Origin: JAKAIY01 sp036258195 | GTDB lineage: Bacteria > Chloroflexota > Ktedonobacteria > Ktedonobacterales > JADMIN01 | Direction: 5' to 3' | DNA length: 64,000 bases | NCBI GenBank assembly: GCA_036258195.1 | Contig: DATAED010000076.1 | Location: 1-64,000, forward strand | Shown here: positions 42,447-52,109 of the stretch, in pieces | Position numbering within the stretch: position 1 is the stretch's first letter | Layout of the letters: the number at the start of each line of letters is the position of its first letter | Notes under the pieces: generated by a model | What the model was told of the DNA's origin: nothing | Databases searched by the model: none | The model's input: only the letters and a program-made list of their open reading frames with translations | Made by a program: the position numbers and the translations under genes

Positions 42447-43202
42447 ATGAGCGGCGCAGGCGAGCGAGCGACACCCAGGCCCAACTTTAGCACAGATTCA
42501 CTCGACCCTTCGATGGAATGGCGCAGGTTGCTTACCGAGGCGCTGGGCGCGTTCTTTCTGACGCTGGCCGCCGCTGCCCCTGCCGTCATCAGCGTGGCGA
42601 CCGGGCAGAAGATCGGCCAGCCAGCCGCCGTAGTCGCGCCTGGGCTGGTAGTTATGGCGCTCATCTATACCGTCGGCGATGTCTCGGGCGCACACTTCAA
42701 TCCGACCGTGACGCTGGCCTTCGCCATTCGGGATGACTTTCCCTGGCGGCGCGTCCCTGGCTACATGCTCGCGCAGTTCGTCGGCGGCATCGTGGCGGCG
42801 GGGCTGCTGCGAGCGCTCTTTGGCAATGTGGGACACCTCGGCGCCACGCTGCCCAATCCAGCCACAGGCGATCTCGCTTCGCTCGTCATGGAGTGCGTGC
42901 TGACGTTCCTGCTGGTGACGGTGATCCTGGGTACCGCGCATGATACGAAGCTGGCGGGCCACAACGCTGCGCTGGCGGTCGGCGCGACGATCGCGCTCGA
43001 CGGCCTCTTCGCCAGTCCGGTCAGCGGCGCCTCGATGAACCCCGCGCGCTCGTTTGGCCCAGCGCTGGTCAGCGGCGACCTGGGCAGCGTATGGATCTAT
43101 TTCGTTGGGCCGCTGGCAGGCGCGCTACTTGCCACGCTGATCGCATGGGCGCTGCACGGCGAGACGACCGATACAGCCCGTCGCACCGCAGGTGGACGCT
43201 GA
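42447..43202 (+). CDS. Aquaporin/MIP family channel
   Basis: This 251-aa MIP-family channel has six membrane helices and two half-helix loops: SGAHFNPTVTLAF near residue 72 (NPT in place of the first NPA) and SGASMNPARSFGP near 193 (NPA). The N-terminal 25 residues are hydrophilic. An aquaporin or aquaglyceroporin role is expected; the selectivity filter does not settle water versus glycerol. It converges with the GT2 gene only five bases downstream. A TAAAAT hexamer directly after TG is present about 50 bases upstream of ATG 42447. Confidence 0.9.
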   Translation: MSGAGERATPRPNFSTDSLDPSMEWRRLLTEALGAFFLTLAAAAPAVISVATGQKIGQPAAVVAPGLVVMALIYTVGDVSGAHFNPTVTLAFAIRDDFPWRRVPGYMLAQFVGGIVAAGLLRALFGNVGHLGATLPNPATGDLASLVMECVLTFLLVTVILGTAHDTKLAGHNAALAVGATIALDGLFASPVSGASMNPARSFGPALVSGDLGSVWIYFVGPLAGALLATLIAWALHGETTDTARRTAGGR

Positions 43203-43206
43203 AGGA

Positions 43207-44454
43207 CTAGCGCTGCGCCCTGCCAGCCGCCGCGTAGCTGCGCCCGCGCCAGGGAACCGTCGCGCCGCGCAGCCGATACCACCAGGCGCGCGCCAGAATC
43301 GCGGTGAAGATGGCCCCGCCCAGCGGATGCGTCCATCCATAGCGCAGCGGAACGCCCAGCATGCGGTCGAGGTAGGCGCGATAGGCCAGCGTCGCGGCCA
43401 CTGGAGCAGCGCCCGCCAACGTCAGCCGCCTGGAGCGCCGCAGCAGCCCACCGGCCAGCGCCGCGAATGGCGCGACGGTGATCAGCGGCAGCCCTGGAGC
43501 CAGCAGCGCGAAGCTCAACGCGCCACCCGGAGCGCCCGCGACCGCATTCTTGCTCCAGCCGTTCCAGTGTCCGGCGAGCGACCGGTACATCGTCGTCGTC
43601 ACCAGCGCGCGCCCATCCACCAGCAATAGTCGCCCGCCGCAACGCTTCACCCGCCGCGCCAGCGCCAGATCATCCACCACCGTTCCGCGCAGTTCATCGG
43701 TATCGTAGCCGCCAATGCGCTCGTACAGCGCGCGCTCGATCAGCAGAAACTGGCCGTTGGCGATGGCGACGGGAACGCGCGGATTATTCACCAACGTCGG
43801 CGGATACATGAATGAGATGCACATAACGGCAACCGGCATCAGCGTTCGATTCCAGAAGCCGGGCAGGTCTTGCGCCGCGCTGATGCTGAGGAGATCAACG
43901 TGGTCGCGCTCGGCGCGCGTCACAGCGGAGCGTAGCGCGGCGGGCGCATGCTGGGTGTCGGCGTCGGTGAAGAGCAGCCACTTCCCACGCGCCAGTTGCG
44001 CGCCGACGTGCAGTGCGTGCGGCTTGCCCGACCAGCCATCGGGCAGCGCATCCACCCGCGTCACGCGCAGGCGCTCTCGACCACCGTCCGTCCGCTGGAG
44101 CTGCGCCAGGATGTTGGGCGTGGCGTCGGTCGAGCCATCGTCGACCACGATCACCTCAAACGAGGGATGATCCTGCGCTAGCAGCGACTCCACACAGCGG
44201 CGGATGTTGCGCTCCTCGTCACGCGCGGGTACGATGACGCTCACCGCAGGCGGCTGCGCTGACGATGGCTGCGGTGGCTCGCCAGGCGAAGCGCTGAGCG
44301 GCGCGGCGCTATGCAGATCGGCGACGGTACGCGCCAGATTGAAAAGGTAGAATCCCGTCACACCCGCTGAGAGCCAGGCAAGCCCCCTGGCGGCGAGCCG
44401 GGCGGAGCCATCCACTCCACCCGCTCGGTTCGCTGCGCTGGATTCGCTCGACAT
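43207..44454 (-). CDS. GT2 family glycosyltransferase
   Basis: This 415-aa inverting glycosyltransferase has the GT-A motifs VSVIVPARDEERNIRRCVESLL, EVIVVDDGSTDAT and LLFTDADTQHAP (DxD), plus TVVDDLALARRVKRCGGR. It has an N-terminal membrane helix (about 20-40) and several C-terminal hydrophobic helices, so it is membrane-anchored. This layout resembles the CrtQ/CruC or hopanoid-associated GT2 enzymes that glycosylate lipids. The acceptor is unknown. ATG 44454 follows GAGGAG; the 38 codons open upstream of it lack a binding site. It is divergent from the VOC protein gene with 100 bases between starts. Confidence 0.87.
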   Translation of the reverse strand: MSSESSAANRAGGVDGSARLAARGLAWLSAGVTGFYLFNLARTVADLHSAAPLSASPGEPPQPSSAQPPAVSVIVPARDEERNIRRCVESLLAQDHPSFEVIVVDDGSTDATPNILAQLQRTDGGRERLRVTRVDALPDGWSGKPHALHVGAQLARGKWLLFTDADTQHAPAALRSAVTRAERDHVDLLSISAAQDLPGFWNRTLMPVAVMCISFMYPPTLVNNPRVPVAIANGQFLLIERALYERIGGYDTDELRGTVVDDLALARRVKRCGGRLLLVDGRALVTTTMYRSLAGHWNGWSKNAVAGAPGGALSFALLAPGLPLITVAPFAALAGGLLRRSRRLTLAGAAPVAATLAYRAYLDRMLGVPLRYGWTHPLGGAIFTAILARAWWYRLRGATVPWRGRSYAAAGRAQR

Positions 44455-44554
44455 GCTACACTCCTCACGACTGACACGCCACTCTTTCTGGATGATAGCG
44501 AAAGCCGGCCGCCAGCGCCAACCGCCGTGCCGACGAGCTGTGGGGGAGGAAACC

Positions 44555-45394
44555 ATGCCCGCGCGCATCGATCACGTCATCATTGCCGGGCCTTCGCTGG
44601 AAGCCCTCGAAGACGCTTTCACGCGCCTGGGCTTTTCAGTCGTCGGCGGAGGGACACACCCCCACCTTGGCACGCGCAACCGCATCATCGTTCTGGGCGA
44701 GGGCTACATCGAGTTGCTGGCCATCGCCGATCCCGAGCGTGCCTCGCCCATGCTGCGTCAGCGCGTCGCCGGCGGCGTCGCCTGGGTAGGCTACGCGCTG
44801 CAATCCGACGACATCGAAGCTGAAGCGCAGGCCATGCGAGCGCGCGGCGTGGATGTGCGCGGCCCGACCGCTGGCCGCCTCGTCGCGCCGGAAGGCTCGG
44901 CGCGCAGTTGGCGCGTCGTCACGCTGGGAGGCGATGACCTCTGGGCGGCGGCGCTGCCCCTGCCTTTCCTCATCCAGCATGACAGCGTTGGCGACACGCA
45001 TCGCCGCGAGCTGGCGGGCGCTGACCCCATCGGGCCGCATCCGAATGGCGCACGGCGCCTGCTCGGCGTCATCCTGCGCACAGCCGACCCCGCCACGCTG
45101 CGCAAGCGATACGAGCGCGTATTCGGGCTGATGCTCGCCACGACGCCGACATCCGCGCGCTTCTCGCTGGCAGGCGGCCAGGAGTGGATCGCCCTGGAGC
45201 GCGCAGAGAGCGCCCCAGGCGAGGCGCCAGCCGCGATGGATGACGCCGCCGCCGAGATGAGCATCCATGTGAAGGCGCCCGACCTTGCCGCTGTGGAGGC
45301 GATGGCCCGCGCCGCTGGATTCGCCTGCGTCGCGAGCACTGATGCGCTGAGGGTCTCACTGCCCGGCGGCGGCCAGATCGAGTTCAGCGCATAA
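44555..45394 (+). CDS. VOC-superfamily, glyoxalase-like domain protein
   Basis: This 279-aa protein has two VOC-like halves. The first, RIDHVIIAGPSLEALEDAFTRLGFSVVGGGTHPHLGTRNRIIVLG..YIELLAI, is a classical beta-alpha-beta-beta-beta module with the His and Glu positions used for metal binding in the family. The second half begins near VILRTADPATL. It matches the glyoxalase-like (Glyoxalase_3) type rather than true glyoxalase I. GGGGGAGGA sits eight bases before ATG 44555. The substrate is unknown. Confidence 0.8.
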   Translation: MPARIDHVIIAGPSLEALEDAFTRLGFSVVGGGTHPHLGTRNRIIVLGEGYIELLAIADPERASPMLRQRVAGGVAWVGYALQSDDIEAEAQAMRARGVDVRGPTAGRLVAPEGSARSWRVVTLGGDDLWAAALPLPFLIQHDSVGDTHRRELAGADPIGPHPNGARRLLGVILRTADPATLRKRYERVFGLMLATTPTSARFSLAGGQEWIALERAESAPGEAPAAMDDAAAEMSIHVKAPDLAAVEAMARAAGFACVASTDALRVSLPGGGQIEFSA

Positions 45395-45408
45395 CCCGTG
45401 GCCGCGCC

Positions 45409-46485
45409 TCAACTCTTGCGAGCGAAGAGGTACAGCGCGCCGGGGCCACGGAAGAGCGCCAGATGTTCCTCTGGCACGCCTGCCTCGCGGGCATACTGCT
45501 CCAGATCACGCCGCTCGACACTGAAGTCGGTGAAGCCAGCGGCGAAAGCCAGCGCGCCGAACTGCTCTGCGTCGTAGAAGCTGATGCGGGAAGCGGCTGG
45601 TTCTGGCGCCGCTGGTGTGCCGCGCAACTCTGGGTCGCTGCCCAGTGCGATAAATCGCCCGCCCACCGCCAGCGTGCGGCGAACCTCGCGCAGCGCGGCG
45701 ACCGGATCAGGTAGATGCCCCAGCACGCCAGTCATCATCGCATGCGTGAAGGTCGCGTCGGCGAACGGCAGCTGCTCGGCGCTGGCCTGCTGCACACTCA
45801 GGCGACCCTCCGCGATGGCGTCGTGGTTCTGCTCGCTGGCCAGCCTCACCATATCCAGGCTATGATCGATCGCTGCGGCGCGGCAACCGCTCTTCAGCTC
45901 CTCGCGCAGTAGCGCGCCGCCCCCACAGCCCACCTCCAGCAGATATGACTCCGGCGTAAGGTCGAGTTCCGCCATGAAGACGCGGAAATTGGGCCAGTGA
46001 TACAGCGGATCGCTGTAGATGGCGCGCGCCAGCGGGCCAGTCGGGCGGCGGGCTGTGCGGTCGATCAGCCAGTCTCCGAAGGCCACAGGAGCGGTGGCCC
46101 GCAGCAGCGGCGCAGCGATCTCGCCCGCGAACCAGCCGACCAACTCACCTGGATCACCGATCAGAGCGCCCCATCCGCGCTGCTCCAGCGTGACCCGTGC
46201 GCCCGCGCCATCTGGCTCGACACGCAGCGCCACCTCGGTCTCCAGTTCCGGCTGCCAGGTCGCCGGCCGCCAGCGCAGCCGCGCCTGCTTGCCTGGCGTC
46301 CACTCCACTACCCGGCCCACCTCGAACTCCCCCTGCGTCAAGCGCCCATTTGCCCCCACCTCGAAGCGCATCCCTACGCGGTCGAGGGCGAGCGCCAACT
46401 CCTCCATCAGCGCCTGAAAGGCCGCCTCTGGAGCGAGCGCGCTCTGCATGCTGACCGAAACCGTCGTCGTGGTAGCGTCTGGCAT
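45409..46485 (-). CDS. SRPBCC-methyltransferase fusion protein
   Basis: This 358-aa protein joins two domains. Residues 1-150 resemble an AHSA1/SRPBCC-type ligand-binding domain (MRFEVGANGRLTQGEFEVGRVVEWTPGKQARLRW...RVEPDGAGARVTLEQRGWG). Residues about 165-355 are a class I SAM methyltransferase with LLEVGCGGGALLREEL, AIDHSLDMV, QASAEQLPFADATFTHAMM and LRRTLAVGGRFIALG-like motifs. The first domain may bind a hydrophobic substrate for methylation. No substrate is known. It converges with the VOC gene 14 bases away. Confidence 0.8.
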   Translation of the reverse strand: MPDATTTTVSVSMQSALAPEAAFQALMEELALALDRVGMRFEVGANGRLTQGEFEVGRVVEWTPGKQARLRWRPATWQPELETEVALRVEPDGAGARVTLEQRGWGALIGDPGELVGWFAGEIAAPLLRATAPVAFGDWLIDRTARRPTGPLARAIYSDPLYHWPNFRVFMAELDLTPESYLLEVGCGGGALLREELKSGCRAAAIDHSLDMVRLASEQNHDAIAEGRLSVQQASAEQLPFADATFTHAMMTGVLGHLPDPVAALREVRRTLAVGGRFIALGSDPELRGTPAAPEPAASRISFYDAEQFGALAFAAGFTDFSVERRDLEQYAREAGVPEEHLALFRGPGALYLFARKS

Positions 46486-46683
46486 CCTGAATCACTCACT
46501 TTCAGCCAATATCCGCGGGTCGCCATCTCGTCAATGAGCGGCGCACAGGCTCATTCTACCTGTGCAGATGGCGAACGGTAGACCCGGGACGAACGTTTCG
46601 CAGGGCATACGACATGATGAGTCAACAGGCGCAGACTTCTGCCGACAATAGTCGCCGACTATAGGAAAATGCAGACAAAAGGC

Positions 46684-46723
46684 GACGCCTGCCCTGGCCT
46701 CCAATGGGGCAGGAGCAGGCGTC
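46684..46723 (-). terminator. Terminator of clpC
   Basis: GACGCCTGC (46684-46692) pairs with GCAGGCGTC (46715-46723), with an inner CTGCCC/GGGCAG pairing. Reading from clpC the hairpin is followed by GCCTTTTG, giving a short T tract. Confidence 0.7.
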
Positions 46724-46739
46724 GTAGCGCGCGGATCAG

Positions 46740-49241
46740 CTAGTGCAGCAGCGCAGGGCCGCTCTCATCGCCACCTGTGAGTCGCTCTGGGTGAGCGGTG
46801 GCACTCACTCGCACCATCAGGCTGTCTGGCTCGGCGCCCAGATCGATGACCACCTCGTCGCCCGCGCGCACCTCTTCCTTCAGCAGCGCCTCAGCCAGCG
46901 CATCCTCGATGCGTCCTTGCGCCTCGCGCCGTAGCGAGCGTGCGCCATACTCGGCGTTGAAGCCACGACTGATCATGAGATCCTGCGCGCTCTCCGTCAC
47001 CTGCATGGTGATCCGCTGGGCCGCCAGACGCTCGCGTATCTGGTCGAGCAGCAGCCCCAGGATGCGATGCGCCTCGCGCCGGGTCAGCGCGTGAAACAGG
47101 ATGATGTCATCGAGCCGATTCAGGAACTCCGGGCGGAAGGCCCGCTCGATCTCAGGCATCACGATCTTACGCATCGCATCCTCCTCGGCGCCATCATCGT
47201 CCGGGCGCGTCTGGAAGCCGATGCCTGACCGATGCGTCAGCGCCGCTGAGCCGAGATTGGTCGTCAGGATGATGATCGTATGCTTGAAATCGACCTTGCG
47301 CCCTTTAGCGTCAGAGAGGGAGCCATCCTCCAGAATCTGCAAAAGCATGTCATAGACCTGCGGGTGCGCCTTCTCGATCTCGTCGAACAGGACGATGCTG
47401 TACGGCCGACGTCGCACGGCCTCGGTGAGCTGTCCCGCCTGGTCGTAGCCCACATAGCCTGGAGGCGCCCCCACCAGCCGCGCCGCCGTATGCCGCTCCA
47501 TGAACTCCGACATGTCCAGCTTGATCATCGCGTCATCCGAGCCAAAGAGCGCCTCGGCCAGCGCGCGCGCCAACTCTGTCTTCCCCACGCCCGTCGGCCC
47601 GGCGAAGACGAAGGAGCCGATCGGCCTGCGACGGTCGCGCATATCGACACGCCCGCGCCGCACCGCGCGCGCCACCGCATGCACGGCCTCATCCTGCCCG
47701 AGCACACGCCGCTGCAGCGTCTCATCCAGATTCAGCAGCCGGTCGGAGTCATCGAAGCCCGAGAGCGTCGTCGGGATACCCGTCCAGCGCGAGACGACCT
47801 CGGCGATGTCTTGCGGCGTCAGTGTGGGCTCCTGATTCTCGCGCAACTCTCGCCATTCTGCGTCGATCTGATCCAGGCGCTCGCGCACCTCGGCCTCGCG
47901 GTCGCGCAGATCCGCCGCATCCGAATACTGCCGCGCACGGATGGCGCGCACCTTGGCGTCGTGCAGTCGCTCCAGCTCGTCGCGTAGTGCATTGGACTCT
48001 TTCGGAGCCACCGCACGCGCCACCCGCAGCCGCGCCGCCGCCTCATCCATCAGATCGACCGCCTTGTCGGGCAGCGAGCGATCCTGAATGTAGCGCTCAG
48101 AGAGCTTCGCCGACGCCGCAATCGCCTCGTCCGAGACGCGCACATGATGGAAATGCTCGTAGCGCGACCGCAGCCCGGACAGAATCTCGATCGTCTCAGG
48201 GATGGTAGACTCTGGCACCGTGATGGGCTGGAAGCGCCTCTCAAGCGCGGGATCGCGATCCATGATGCGCTTGAAGTCGTCCTGCGTGGCGGCGCCGATG
48301 ACCTGAATCTCGCCGCGCGCCAGAATCGGCTTGAAGAGATTCGCACCGTCGATAGAGCCTTCCGCGCCGCCCACACCCAGCAGTCCCTGCAGCTCGTCGA
48401 TGAACAGGATGACGTTCTGCGCCTTCAGCAGCTCGTCCACGACCGCTTTCAGCCGCTCCTCGAAGTCGCCGCGATACTTGGTGCCAATCGTTAGCAGGCC
48501 CACATCCAGCAGCACGATGCGCTTGTCGCGCAGCTTTTCTGGCGCCTCGCCCGCCGCGACGCGCTGCGCCAGCCCTTCGGCGATGGCGGTCTTGCCGACG
48601 CCAGCCGCGCCCACCAGCACCGGATTATTCTTGCGGCGGCGCGTCAGCGTCTGCATCACCTGAGTCAGCTCATTTTCGCGCCCGATCATCGGGTCGAGTT
48701 CGCCAGCGATTGCGGCTGACGTCAGGTCGCGGCTGACGATGTTGAGGGTGGGGGTCAAGCGGTAGCGCGCCGCATGCGCCAGCGCGAAGCCGCTGTCTGC
48801 CAGGCTCGACCGCAGCAGTTTGACCTGCGAGCGAACGCCATCGTAAGTGACGCCAAAGCTCTCCAGCACACCAGCAGCGATGCCATCGGTGTTGCGCAGC
48901 AGACCCAGCAGCAGGTGAATTGACGTCACTTCCGGGGCATTCTCGCCACTGGCCTCCGCCTCCGCATCAGCGAGCGCCTGCTTTGCCTCCGGACGCAGTG
49001 TCGGCTCCGGAACAGCGCCCGAGACGCCATGCCCCATGATGAAATCAAGCGCCTGCCGCAATCGCTGGACGTTGGCGCCCAGATGATGCATCACCTCCAG
49101 CGTCAGCGTGTCGTTGCAATCCACAATGCCGCACAGGATATGCTCGCCCCCGATTGCGCGGTGCTGCAGACGAATCGCGACGGCGCGCGCCAATGCCAAT
49201 GAACGACGAGCGTCCACACTGTATTGATCGAATCGGCTCAC
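46740..49241 (-). CDS. clpC: ClpC-type ATP-dependent protease ATPase subunit
   Basis: This 833-aa AAA+ unfoldase feeds substrates to ClpP. It has a Clp N-terminal repeat domain (about 1-145) with the LARAVAIRLQHRAIGGEHILCGI segment. AAA1 has Walker A GAAGVGKTAIAEG and Walker B ILFIDELQGLL. A UVR/middle domain (LERLHDAKVRAIRARQYSDAADLRDREAEVR) marks ClpC rather than ClpA or ClpB. AAA2 has GPTGVGKTELARALAEALFG and IVLFDEIEKAHPQVYDMLLQ. GTG 49241 is used, with ACAGGAGG upstream. No mcsA, mcsB or ctsR is near. No canonical IGF-loop sequence was verified by me. Confidence 0.94.
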   Translation of the reverse strand: MSRFDQYSVDARRSLALARAVAIRLQHRAIGGEHILCGIVDCNDTLTLEVMHHLGANVQRLRQALDFIMGHGVSGAVPEPTLRPEAKQALADAEAEASGENAPEVTSIHLLLGLLRNTDGIAAGVLESFGVTYDGVRSQVKLLRSSLADSGFALAHAARYRLTPTLNIVSRDLTSAAIAGELDPMIGRENELTQVMQTLTRRRKNNPVLVGAAGVGKTAIAEGLAQRVAAGEAPEKLRDKRIVLLDVGLLTIGTKYRGDFEERLKAVVDELLKAQNVILFIDELQGLLGVGGAEGSIDGANLFKPILARGEIQVIGAATQDDFKRIMDRDPALERRFQPITVPESTIPETIEILSGLRSRYEHFHHVRVSDEAIAASAKLSERYIQDRSLPDKAVDLMDEAAARLRVARAVAPKESNALRDELERLHDAKVRAIRARQYSDAADLRDREAEVRERLDQIDAEWRELRENQEPTLTPQDIAEVVSRWTGIPTTLSGFDDSDRLLNLDETLQRRVLGQDEAVHAVARAVRRGRVDMRDRRRPIGSFVFAGPTGVGKTELARALAEALFGSDDAMIKLDMSEFMERHTAARLVGAPPGYVGYDQAGQLTEAVRRRPYSIVLFDEIEKAHPQVYDMLLQILEDGSLSDAKGRKVDFKHTIIILTTNLGSAALTHRSGIGFQTRPDDDGAEEDAMRKIVMPEIERAFRPEFLNRLDDIILFHALTRREAHRILGLLLDQIRERLAAQRITMQVTESAQDLMISRGFNAEYGARSLRREAQGRIEDALAEALLKEEVRAGDEVVIDLGAEPDSLMVRVSATAHPERLTGGDESGPALLH

Positions 49242-49364
49242 GACGTCCTCCTGTCTGCCTGCCGCACGAAGTGAACGCAGGCGTCAACCTTTCGGCCTCG
49301 ACAAAAGGGCATAATGCAAGGCATGTGCCAAAGCGCCCCGCCAGAGACGCGCAGGACACGTAGC

Positions 49365-50876
49365 TCAGAGCGCCGCAATGGCCTCGCTCAAGGCATCGCG
49401 CACGCGCTGTGATCGCAGCGTATCCCACACCTCGTCCACGCCCGCGATGAGATCATCCCGCTCGGCCTGCATATCCAGCCCCAGCGCCGCGAGGCCATCG
49501 TTGGCAGGTTGCGCCTGGCTCATCTCAGTCACGAGCCGCAGGGCCACCGTCAGATCCTGCACATCGCCCAGATGCGACTGCGCCGCCGTCAGCGCCTTGC
49601 GCACGGGCTTGGCGCCGTCGCCCAGCGCTACCGCAAAAATCTCCAGCGCGTAGCGCAATCGCTTGCAGGTGATGCGTAACTGATGCAGGGTTGGCGGCTC
49701 AGCGTCGGCGATGATCGTCTCGTAGCGCAACACACGCTCGTAGCGCGGCCACAGCGCGCTGCCGACATAATGGCGGGTCAGCACGCAGCCGCCATCCTTC
49801 GAAGGCTGCGCAGGCGCTGCGACAAAGCGCTCCAGTTCGGCAAGCAACTTCGCATGCTTGCGCTTGTTCAGCCGCGCCACCAGCCGCTCGTAGCCCGCCA
49901 GCCGCTGCGAGGCCAGCAGATCGCGCAGCTCTGCCACATCACGCTCCCGCTGCGCGTCGGCGCCGACCCAATCCCGCACGCGCTCCAGAAAGATATCCAG
50001 ATCGCGGATGACGCCCAGCACATCGGCCACAGCGCCGAGCCGCTTGCGCAGCGCATACAGCGTCTTGTCGTCATAGAGGCCCGCGCCCTCGACCGCCTGG
50101 AGCGTGGAGCGTATGCGTCGCGTGGCTACCCGCATGTCGTGGATGGCGTCCGGATCGCCGCTCTCCAGCGCGAACTGCTGGGCGCGTCGCAGATCGCGCA
50201 GCCGCCGCCGGATGGTGTGCCGCGCCAGCGCATCGAGTGGCGTGTAGCCGTCCAGCGTCCAGCGGGCGTGACGCAGCAGAGCCAGGCCACGCGACAGCTT
50301 GGTGCGGGACTCCGGCGCGAGGGGCAGCGCCTCCATCAGCGCCAGGCGTAGCAGGTCGAGATCGGCGCGGGCGCCAGCGCCCTTCAATTCCAGCTCCAGC
50401 TCATACAGCGGCTCGTGCCGCGCGGCGGCGATGACCTCGCCCATGTCCACCGCCAGCTCACCCACCACACGCCCACTGCGTCGCACTGCCCACAGGCGCC
50501 GCTCCACCTCCACCCGCAGCAGCGGCTCCAGTGGCTCGCCCTGCGCCAGCGCCGCCACTGGCTCGCCGATCTCGCGTGGCCAGTCGCGCGGATCGAGGCT
50601 CAGCGGCCCCTCCATCTCGACCTCAATCTCTTCGCGCTCATGCACGTCGCCAGCGCCTGAATCCGGCCCCTTGAGCGTCAGGATGCGCCGCTCGCCGATG
50701 GCGCGGAGGCGCACAGAGTGGCGCGCCCCGGTGATGGCGCGCGAGGGGGTATCGAGCAGTGTATCGCTGTGCCGCTCGACGCCCGCTTCGCGCAGGGAAT
50801 AGGGAGCGAGCGCCAACTTCATCAGGCGGGCCGGGTTCATCGCGCCCGTGATGGCAAACTTCGCCTCGACCTCCAC
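49365..50876 (-). CDS. CYTH-CHAD domain protein, triphosphatase-like
   Basis: This 503-aa protein joins a CYTH tunnel-fold domain (about 1-200, with the signature EVEAKF matching ExExK) and a CHAD helical domain (about 220-500, rich in His and Arg: RHTIRRRLRDLRRAQQ, RVATRRIRSTLQAVEG, RITCKRLRYALEIFA). CYTH domains hydrolyse triphosphates such as inorganic tripolyphosphate; CHAD domains bind polyphosphate. The likely role is polyphosphate-linked metabolism. GTG 50876 with AAAGGAGG at six-base spacing is the start. It sits between clpC and moaA on the same strand without an obvious functional tie. Confidence 0.88.
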   Translation of the reverse strand: MEVEAKFAITGAMNPARLMKLALAPYSLREAGVERHSDTLLDTPSRAITGARHSVRLRAIGERRILTLKGPDSGAGDVHEREEIEVEMEGPLSLDPRDWPREIGEPVAALAQGEPLEPLLRVEVERRLWAVRRSGRVVGELAVDMGEVIAAARHEPLYELELELKGAGARADLDLLRLALMEALPLAPESRTKLSRGLALLRHARWTLDGYTPLDALARHTIRRRLRDLRRAQQFALESGDPDAIHDMRVATRRIRSTLQAVEGAGLYDDKTLYALRKRLGAVADVLGVIRDLDIFLERVRDWVGADAQRERDVAELRDLLASQRLAGYERLVARLNKRKHAKLLAELERFVAAPAQPSKDGGCVLTRHYVGSALWPRYERVLRYETIIADAEPPTLHQLRITCKRLRYALEIFAVALGDGAKPVRKALTAAQSHLGDVQDLTVALRLVTEMSQAQPANDGLAALGLDMQAERDDLIAGVDEVWDTLRSQRVRDALSEAIAAL

Positions 50877-50912
50877 GCCGACCCTCCTTTGCGGCGCGCA
50901 TGACGCTGCAAG

Positions 50913-52007
50913 CTAGCCGCCGATCATCGACATCGAGCGGGAGGTGCGGCGGAAGCGCTTGTCGCCGATGTAGTGCTTGAGTTCCTTGTGCCAGACCGCC
51001 TGGCGCAGAGCCAGCTCGATCTCCTCGTCGCTGGCGTCCGAGCGCAGCAGTCCACGGAAATCGGTCTCCACCTGCGCGAAGAGGCAGGTGCGCAGTTGAC
51101 CCTCCGCCGTCAGCCGGATGCGGTCGCACTGCCCGCAGAAGGGCTCGCTGACCGGATTGATGAAGCCGACCTCGCCCACGCCATCGGCGAAGGTGTAGCG
51201 TCGCGCCGTCTCCGATTTGTCGGCGCTCTGCACGGGAACCAGCGGGCCAAACTCCGACTCGATGATGGCGCGAATCTCGCCGCCGGTCAGGATGTCCTCT
51301 TTGCGCCAGATCTGGTCAGCGTCCAGCGGCATGAACTCGATCCAGCGCACCACATAGCCCGTGCGGCGGGCGAAGTGGGCGAAGTCGAGCACCTCCGCCT
51401 CGGTGAATCCGCGCATCGCCACGGCGTTGATCTTGATCGGGCGAATCGTCGGGCAGTCTTCCAGCGCGCGCAGACCAGCCAGCACCTGCTCCAGCGCGTC
51501 GCGGCGCGTCAACTGCGCGAATCGCTCGCGCTCCAGCGAATCGAGGCTGACATTGATGCGCGTCAGCCCGGCCTCGGCCAGCGGCCGCGCCAGCTTGGGC
51601 AGCGCGACGCCGTTGGTCGTGAGGCTGAGGCTGGTCAGGCCAGGGATCGCACTGAGCATGCGCACCAGCGTAGGCACATCGCGCCGCACCAGCGGCTCAC
51701 CGCCCGTCAGCCGCACCTGCTCGATGCCGATGGACGCGGCGATGCGCGTCAGCCGCGCCATCTCCTCGAAGGTCAGGATGTCGGCGCGCGGCAGCCAGGC
51801 CAGCCCCTCGGCGGGCATGCAATAGACGCAGCGGAAATTGCACTTATCCGTCACCGAGATGCGCATATTGCGGATGCGCCGCCCGTAGCTATCGACGAGC
51901 GGCCCCTCCAGCGCCTCCGGTGGTGGCGTCTCGTGATGGTCGCGCCCGGCGGAAAGATCGCGCAGCGCGCGGCGGATCACCTTGCGATTGCCGTCTGTGT
52001 CTGTCAT
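50913..52007 (-). CDS. moaA: GTP 3',8-cyclase MoaA
   Basis: MoaA is a radical SAM enzyme that starts molybdenum cofactor synthesis from GTP. The 364-aa product has the radical-SAM motif CNFRCVYC near residue 56, TGGEPLVR for SAM binding, and the second cluster CGQCDRIRLTAEGQLRTC. It ends in the conserved GG dipeptide. A 35-residue N-terminal extension precedes the core. MoaC and other moa genes are not in the window. The cofactor would serve the molybdenum hydroxylase at 17.7-21.6 kb and the sulfite-oxidase-like enzyme. Confidence 0.95.
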   Translation of the reverse strand: MTDTDGNRKVIRRALRDLSAGRDHHETPPPEALEGPLVDSYGRRIRNMRISVTDKCNFRCVYCMPAEGLAWLPRADILTFEEMARLTRIAASIGIEQVRLTGGEPLVRRDVPTLVRMLSAIPGLTSLSLTTNGVALPKLARPLAEAGLTRINVSLDSLERERFAQLTRRDALEQVLAGLRALEDCPTIRPIKINAVAMRGFTEAEVLDFAHFARRTGYVVRWIEFMPLDADQIWRKEDILTGGEIRAIIESEFGPLVPVQSADKSETARRYTFADGVGEVGFINPVSEPFCGQCDRIRLTAEGQLRTCLFAQVETDFRGLLRSDASDEEIELALRQAVWHKELKHYIGDKRFRRTSRSMSMIGG

Positions 52008-52109
52008 GCCAACATCGCCTCACTGCGTCTCGCTGCCACACGCCCACGGGCATGAATGCCCCAACCGCGCCGTGCGCCGGCTATTCATGGCCGCGACACC
52101 TCACGCACA

